DNA of 20,570 bases, taken from positions 1 through 20,570 of the forward strand of contig CAZTZL010000051.1 of the NCBI GenBank assembly GCA_964617625.1. Direction: 5' to 3'. The notes below the pieces were generated by a model. It was not told the origin of the DNA. It made no database searches and saw only the letters and a program-made list of their open reading frames with translations. The translations under genes were made by a program, and so were the position numbers. Below, in pieces: positions 15,398 through 20,570 of the stretch (positions are counted from its first letter, which is position 1; the number at the start of each line of letters is the position of its first letter). The stretch comes from CAZTZL01 sp964617625 (GTDB lineage Bacteria > Zhuqueibacterota > QNDG01 > DSAB01).

Positions 15398-15734
15398 CAA
15401 CAAAAATTTTTAATTAAATCCTACTGAAAAGTTAATTCATCAAAAATATATTTTTATAAATTAAAACAGCCTGAACTGAATAATATTGTATTTTTTGACT
15501 TAAAGTTTTCGGGAGTAAAATTCCCCGCCTGGTTAAAAATAAAGGTAAGAAAATCTTGCATCGATACATTTTTGATATTATATTAAACCATTATCATAAT
15601 TTTAAATATTTTTTGTCATTACCTCATCGAAATTAGTGACACGAGTGGTTGTACTTTTGTGATCTATTCTTACTGAAATTATTATTTATAAATCATACTA
15701 AAAATTATTCAATCATTATAGGGAGGAAACAAGC
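15398..15734. other. intergenic spacer tRNA-Lys / TonB-dependent receptor
   Basis: 337 bp, very AT-rich, without a supported gene. It holds a candidate promoter for the receptor. No clear terminator for the tRNA was seen. Confidence 0.6.
15556..15584 (+). promoter_or_regulatory. candidate promoter for the TonB-dependent receptor
   Basis: TTGCAT (15556-15561), 17 nt, TATATT (15579-15584), with about 150 nt to the start codon. It rests on hexamer matches in AT-rich DNA. Confidence 0.4.
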
Positions 15735-18700
15735 ATGAGAGTAACAATTAAAATATCAATCATGCTGATTTTACTGGCGGGGCTCTTGTTCTATTTGCCG
15801 CTCTGGTCAGGAACAACAGGAAAGATTGCAGGAACGGTGATTGATCAATCGACCGGTGATCCGCTGCCAGGAGCGAATGTGACTCTTGTTGGAACAATGA
15901 TGGGTAGCGCCGCTGATATGAGCGGTAATTATACTATTCTCAATGTCCCTCCGGGAATTTATGAAGTCAAAATATCGGTCATCGGTTATACTGAAGTGAA
16001 TATCACCGATGTCCGTGTGCGGATCGATCAGACCACACGTGTCAACGCGGAGATGGAAATGGAAGCTCTGGAAGGAGAAGCCGTTACTGTCGTGGCCGAA
16101 AGGAATTTGATTCGAGATGATGTGGCCACCAGTGTGGTTGCAGTTTCGTCCAGAGAGATTCAGGAACTGCCTGTTTCGAATATTCAGGATGTCATCAAAC
16201 TGCAGGCTGGCATTGAGGACAGTTTGAAGATTCGCGGCGCCAGGGCAAATAGCGCGCTGTTTCTCGTTGATGGTGTGACATTGCGAGATCCGCGCAACAA
16301 TGTTCCCGTATTCGACATTGCGATGAGCGCCATCAAGGAAATTTCGGTGGAACGCGGCGGATTTAACGCAGAGTATGGCCAGGTGCGTTCGGGGATTGTA
16401 AATGTGGTTACAAGAGAGGGTGAAAAATCCGGATATCACGGAAATATTGAGTTTAGATACAGCCCTCCCCACGCCAAATATTTTGGTATCTCGCCGTTCG
16501 ATAAAAGTTCATTCTGGCTGAGACCATATTTTGATGATGCCGTCTGCTGGACGGGGACGGACAATGGTGAGCCGTTTACTGACTTAAATGATAATGGAAA
16601 ATGGGATGCAGGAGAACCTTTTGAGGATTTAAATGGAAACGGAACACGCAGTTATTGGGATTATTTTACGCAGCTGCAGTATACTGATTTTGTGGGCGGC
16701 TGGAATGCCGTTTCCGAACGATTGATGTCTGACAAGGATCCCACCAACGATCTTTCCCCGCTTGGCGCACAGAGGTTGTTTGAGTGGCAAACACGGAAAC
16801 AGCCGGTTTATAATCAACCGGATTACAATGTCGATGCCGGATTGGGAGGTCCCGTTCCCTTTATCAGTGAGAAATTGGGGAACCTCAGATTTTTTGCAAC
16901 TTACAAGAAATACCGGGAAATGCTGGTCGTTCCTGTGTCACGGGATGACTATGTCGACTATAACTGGACATTGAAACTCACTTCCGATATTTCTTCTTCG
17001 ATGAAACTGACTTTGTCAGGATTGATCGGTAAACAGTTTACCATGCAGCAGAATTTTTCGAATAATTATCTTCACACTCCAAACGAGATTGCCAGTGTTA
17101 TGGGTAGTTATTTAAATTTGTTCGGTACAGGCACCTTCAGTTTGGCTGATATCAGTCATCAAAGTTTTTCAGGTAAACTGACGCATATCATCAATTCCAA
17201 AACATTTTATGAAATTTCTCTGGAACATTTCAGAAGGGATTATTACGCACGACCGGACACAAGACGGGATAAAACAACATTGTATGAAGTTCTTCCCGGT
17301 TATTATGCAGACGAGGCGCCATTTGGCTATGACAACGAAGATGAATTTGCAGTCGCCGGGGACTTCGGATTCGGTGGTTTTACCTGTCTCCGGCGTGATA
17401 ATACCAGAGCGTCGTCCACGACGTTGAAAGGGGATTTTACCAGCCAGGTGAATTTCCACAACCTTATAAAAACCGGGCTTGAATTCGTCTACAACGATAT
17501 TCATTTTGATTATGGCACAATCGCGTTCTATTATCTCGACCGATGGGGTGAACATGTAGTGCTTGATGCGAAACCGATTCGTGCATCTGTCTACCTTCAG
17601 GATAAACTGGAGACCAAAGGATTTATCATGAATCTGGGTTTACGGCTGGATTACAGCAATTCGAACACAGATTGGTATGACCCCTATATCTACGATGAGA
17701 ATTTCTTTACATCGAAGTACAGTGATGATCTGGTGTTTCCGATAGTAGATCCCAAACCGCAATGGCAGCTCAGTCCGCGTCTGGGCATTTCGCATCCGGT
17801 CACTGAAAATTCCAAGTTGTTCTTTAATTATGGTCATTTTAAACAGATGCCCTCGTATGAAACGTTGTTTCGGCTTAGCCGTGCTTCGGATAAACGCTTG
17901 TCCTTGTTAGGAGATCCGAACCTGATTTTGGCAAAAACGATTTCCTATGAACTGGGATATGATCACTCTCTGTTTGATAATTATCTGCTTCAGATTGCCG
18001 CATTCTATCATGATATTTTTGATCAGCAGAATACCACACATTATGCTTCGGTCGGCGGCATTCAATACGATCGAACCACCAGCAACAGTTATGAAGACGT
18101 TCGCGGTTTTGAAGTGAGCATACGAAAGAACCGGGGACGCTGGTGGTCATTTTTCGGGAATTACACCTATCAGGTGAGTACGAGGGGTCATTTTGACAGA
18201 GCATTTATCTATGAAGATCTGACCCGGCAAAAAGAGTATGATGAAGCCACAGTCAATCTCTACCAGGAAAGGCCGATTCCCCGTCCTTACGCCCGTTTGA
18301 ATTTTTCGGTTTACACACCTGAAGATTTTGGACCATCCTGGGCAAGAATTCATCCGCTTGGAGATTTGACTGCGAATCTGCTGCTGAACTGGCAGGCCGG
18401 CAATTGGGTGGACTATAATCCAAAAGCACTGATAGGTGTGGGAAATAATGTACAGCAGCCCGATTTTTTCGATGTGACATTAAGATTCGGCAAGACTGTC
18501 AATATTGGTAAATTAAAAATTTATGCTTTTCTAGACGTGCAAAATTTACTGAATATCCGCCGCATGTCGCTCAATAATTTTGGCGGTAAAAATAACGATC
18601 AGCAGCTTTATCGTGAAAGTCTCCACTTGCCAAAAAGCAAGGCGTATGACAATATTCCGGGCAATGACAGAATCGGAGATTATAGAAAAGAAGGCGTTCC

Positions 18701-18962
18701 CTATCAACCCGTATTTTTCAAAGGAAAGATCAATTATGGCTCTCCGGATGATATAGGCATTGAAGGAGCCATTTATTATGATAAGGCCACGGGACGTTAT
18801 GTTGAATATGTGGATGGAGCATGGATCGATGTCCCGAGTAAAAGAATGTATCAGATTCTCAAGGACAAGGCCTACATCGATATGCCCAATATGACTTCCT
18901 TTACATTTTTTAATCCGAGACAGTTGTTTTTTGGTATCCGCCTGTCTTATGATTTGCAATAG
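15735..18962 (+). CDS. TonB-dependent receptor with carboxypeptidase-like N-terminal domain
   Basis: A 1075-residue outer-membrane transporter of the TonB family. Signal peptide about 1-25 (MRVTIKISIMLILLAGLLFY). A carboxypeptidase-regulatory-like beta-sandwich follows (about 30-115: GKIAGTVIDQSTGDPLPGAN, GNYTILNVPPGIYEVKIS). The plug is at about 115-235 (LKIRGARANSALFLVDGVTL, FNAEYGQVRSGIVNVVTREG). The long beta-barrel runs to the C-terminus (LFFGIRLSYDLQ). Near 283-303 an extracellular loop carries two Asp/Asn-Gly motifs of EF-hand/dockerin type, DLNDNGKWD (283-291) and DLNGNG (298-303), likely calcium-binding. A strong GGGAGG site precedes the ATG. The substrate is not deducible; no TonB box was recognised and no SusD-like partner is seen. 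The next gene starts 19 nt later, so the two probably form an operon. Confidence 0.93.
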   Translation: MRVTIKISIMLILLAGLLFYLPLWSGTTGKIAGTVIDQSTGDPLPGANVTLVGTMMGSAADMSGNYTILNVPPGIYEVKISVIGYTEVNITDVRVRIDQTTRVNAEMEMEALEGEAVTVVAERNLIRDDVATSVVAVSSREIQELPVSNIQDVIKLQAGIEDSLKIRGARANSALFLVDGVTLRDPRNNVPVFDIAMSAIKEISVERGGFNAEYGQVRSGIVNVVTREGEKSGYHGNIEFRYSPPHAKYFGISPFDKSSFWLRPYFDDAVCWTGTDNGEPFTDLNDNGKWDAGEPFEDLNGNGTRSYWDYFTQLQYTDFVGGWNAVSERLMSDKDPTNDLSPLGAQRLFEWQTRKQPVYNQPDYNVDAGLGGPVPFISEKLGNLRFFATYKKYREMLVVPVSRDDYVDYNWTLKLTSDISSSMKLTLSGLIGKQFTMQQNFSNNYLHTPNEIASVMGSYLNLFGTGTFSLADISHQSFSGKLTHIINSKTFYEISLEHFRRDYYARPDTRRDKTTLYEVLPGYYADEAPFGYDNEDEFAVAGDFGFGGFTCLRRDNTRASSTTLKGDFTSQVNFHNLIKTGLEFVYNDIHFDYGTIAFYYLDRWGEHVVLDAKPIRASVYLQDKLETKGFIMNLGLRLDYSNSNTDWYDPYIYDENFFTSKYSDDLVFPIVDPKPQWQLSPRLGISHPVTENSKLFFNYGHFKQMPSYETLFRLSRASDKRLSLLGDPNLILAKTISYELGYDHSLFDNYLLQIAAFYHDIFDQQNTTHYASVGGIQYDRTTSNSYEDVRGFEVSIRKNRGRWWSFFGNYTYQVSTRGHFDRAFIYEDLTRQKEYDEATVNLYQERPIPRPYARLNFSVYTPEDFGPSWARIHPLGDLTANLLLNWQAGNWVDYNPKALIGVGNNVQQPDFFDVTLRFGKTVNIGKLKIYAFLDVQNLLNIRRMSLNNFGGKNNDQQLYRESLHLPKSKAYDNIPGNDRIGDYRKEGVPYQPVFFKGKINYGSPDDIGIEGAIYYDKATGRYVEYVDGAWIDVPSKRMYQILKDKAYIDMPNMTSFTFFNPRQLFFGIRLSYDLQ

Positions 18963-18981
18963 CTGGAGAAGGAGATTGGAT

Positions 18982-20570
18982 ATGAAACTGATTAAAAATA
19001 TAACAAAACTGCTTTTTTTATCGCTGATCATTTTTATCTTTCTGCCGCAGCGACTGCTTGCGCAGGGGGGACAGTGGCTGGGTTATTCAGGCGATTTAAA
19101 ATGGCTGCGCGTCAGTTCTCTTCACGCTTATATTTCAGAACAGGGAGCTGAATCGGAGACAGCGGGCGACAACGGAATAAATGTTCGGTTTTCCTGGCCC
19201 GGGGAATACGGTTTGGCAGGGGCAACCGAGCGCGCCAACGGGATATGGCTTGGCTGTAAGGATTATTATGATTCCAAAATAGACAAAGAGTTCTCGTACA
19301 TGGTCACCAATCAGGGTCTTAAACCTGGAGAGTATGACGTTCGGCCGATTTGCGACGCCGTAGAATTTAAAATGATCGGCCGATTCAACCATCCGAGTGT
19401 TTATGTGGACAATGCATCCGCAACGCTCAATTCCTTGTACGATATTCTAGATGAAGTGGACGAGAGCCTGCCTGCAGACCGGATGATAATTGTCAAAAAC
19501 CATTCTTCCATCGGCATAACGATTACAAAAACAATATACGTTTTTACCGAGCCGTCTCAGGGCAATTATTTCATTTATGATTATGTTCTCAAAAATACAG
19601 GAATCATCGATGGTCAGGGGAATGAGAATCCGCAACTGATAAAAGATTTTTATTTTGGTCTTTTATATCGGTATGCGATGGGAGGAGAAGCAGTCACCGA
19701 TGAAGGTGCGACTGCCGGTACGAACTGGGCACCAAGTGATGCGGGGTGGGGAAGAAATGCCATGAACGATGTGCTTGGAGAAGATCCGGCAAGCAATGAA
19801 CCGCGTGCCGTTCTCGTCTGGTATGGACCGCATTCACAACGGCCTTTAAATCTTGAAGATGACTGGGGATGTCCCAATCAATTGAGTGACGGATTGATGG
19901 CCGCTGCGAGATATGCCGGATCTGTGGTATTGCATGCGGATAAATCGCCTCAGGATCCAACCAACGATCCCACGCAGCCTGGGACTACTCATTATATCGG
20001 CACAGATACCAATCCGGCGCAAAGAGCCCCTTCCCAGTACGATGAAGCTTTTATGACCGTTCGTTACAATCTCATGAGCCAGGGTCACGCTCCAAAAAGT
20101 CAGGCTGAACTTGTCGAAGAATCCGGTCTGGCTGCTAATGACTGGGCAACACAAAATGAAGCCAATGGCGTGACTTCCTTTCAGGGATTTGGCCCGTATA
20201 CACTTGAATCCGACGACAGTGTTCATATTGTTGTCGCTATATGCGTTGCGGGTTTGAGCCGTGAGAAGAACCGGGAAGTCGGTGGAAACTGGCTGCAGTA
20301 TTATAATGGCACTGGTACACCGGAGCTCATTATGCCGGATGGGTCTGAAACCAATGATCACACAGCATATAAAAAGGCATGGGTTTTAACCTGCAGAGAT
20401 TCGCTGCTTAAGACATTTACCAATGCACTTGCCAATTACGAGTCCGATTACAATTTACCTCAGCCTCCACCACCTCCGGAGTCATTCACGGTACAGTCCG
20501 GAGGCGACCGGATCCGCCTGTCCTGGGCGAACAACGCAGCCGGCACCGAAGGATTCGACGGTTACGTGAT
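18982..20570 (+). CDS. large secreted protein reaching a fibronectin-type-III-like region (partial, C-terminus beyond right edge)
   Basis: The ATG at 18982, with AAGGAG 7 nt upstream, opens a frame that stays open for 529 codons to the window edge. Signal peptide about 1-28 (ends QRLLA-QG). Residues about 30-490 form a domain I could not assign; it contains FSWPGEYGLAGATERANGIW, VFTEPSQGNYFIYDYVLKNTG and YDEAFMTVRYNLMSQGH, reminiscent of large secreted proteins of FCB-type bacteria, whose strand-rich text suggests a beta structure. A proline-rich linker (QPPPPPES, from about 493) leads into FTVQSGGDRIRLSWANN..., the start of a fibronectin type III-like fold. Placement directly after the receptor suggests a cell-surface or exported partner. 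The function is not known and the C-terminal sorting region is not visible. Confidence 0.8.
   Translation, partial: MKLIKNITKLLFLSLIIFIFLPQRLLAQGGQWLGYSGDLKWLRVSSLHAYISEQGAESETAGDNGINVRFSWPGEYGLAGATERANGIWLGCKDYYDSKIDKEFSYMVTNQGLKPGEYDVRPICDAVEFKMIGRFNHPSVYVDNASATLNSLYDILDEVDESLPADRMIIVKNHSSIGITITKTIYVFTEPSQGNYFIYDYVLKNTGIIDGQGNENPQLIKDFYFGLLYRYAMGGEAVTDEGATAGTNWAPSDAGWGRNAMNDVLGEDPASNEPRAVLVWYGPHSQRPLNLEDDWGCPNQLSDGLMAAARYAGSVVLHADKSPQDPTNDPTQPGTTHYIGTDTNPAQRAPSQYDEAFMTVRYNLMSQGHAPKSQAELVEESGLAANDWATQNEANGVTSFQGFGPYTLESDDSVHIVVAICVAGLSREKNREVGGNWLQYYNGTGTPELIMPDGSETNDHTAYKKAWVLTCRDSLLKTFTNALANYESDYNLPQPPPPPESFTVQSGGDRIRLSWANNAAGTEGFDGYV

Noticed and set aside
15324..15420. Integration site for a mobile island at the tRNA-Lys gene
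   Set aside because: No integrase and no repeat of the tRNA 3' end was found within the window.
15807..16472. Minus-strand open frame of 221 codons opposite the receptor
   Set aside because: It is antisense to the carboxypeptidase-like and plug domains, which are clear on the plus strand.

Overview
The window is about 20.6 kb of a chromosome from a Gram-negative bacterium with a complete outer membrane. It carries an outer-membrane beta-barrel, a TonB-dependent receptor with a carboxypeptidase-like N-terminal domain, and secreted proteins with signal peptides. The receptor style, the EF-hand-like Asp/Asn-Gly loops, the split SecD/SecF with an enlarged SecD, and the scattered AT-rich palindromes suggest the FCB group or a neighbouring candidate phylum (KSB1, Calditrichota or Marinimicrobia-like). 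That placement is an inference from gene style, not a measured one. Almost everything is on the plus strand. Only the first two genes, at the left edge, are on the minus strand.

Layout. (1) 1-1426, minus strand: two TPM-domain membrane proteins with a 4-nt ATGA overlap; the second (YgcG-like) runs off the left edge. (2) 1427-1963: divergent AT-rich spacer with a promoter for each side and an imperfect palindrome next to leuS. (3) 1964-4414: leuS. (4) 4415-5605: a small beta-barrel outer-membrane protein gene bracketed by two copies of a 70-74 bp palindromic repeat (TGTCATTCC...GGAATGACA). (5) 5606-6424: rhomboid intramembrane protease. (6) 6472-6985: a four-helix-bundle (23S rRNA intervening-sequence type) protein gene inside its own inverted repeat. 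(7) 7048-8553: secreted N-acetylmuramoyl-L-alanine amidase, then an ORF-less relative of the repeat, a small terminator and murI (8797-9627). (8) 9668-14335: a promoter, then secD, secF, a STAS-domain protein and purA, closely packed and partly overlapping. (9) 14465-15262: a secreted, LolA-reminiscent protein with a long charged insert. (10) 15324-15397: tRNA-Lys(UUU) with its own promoter. (11) 15735-20570: a large TonB-dependent receptor followed 19 nt later by a secreted protein that reaches a fibronectin-type-III-like region and runs off the right edge.

Together, most genes serve the cell envelope: cell-wall precursor supply (murI), wall cleavage (amidase), translocon motor (secDF), membrane proteolysis (rhomboid), and outer-membrane transport and secretion (beta-barrel, receptor pair). 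leuS, purA and tRNA-Lys are housekeeping genes. The accessory signal is in the repeats. Three loci carry related AT-rich inverted repeats (about 1820-1948, 6501-6980, 8617-8712). Only the middle one encloses a four-helix-bundle ORF. The third keeps a 19-codon remnant resembling that ORF's repeat-encoded N-terminus, so it looks like an internally deleted derivative. This is the most unusual thing in the window.
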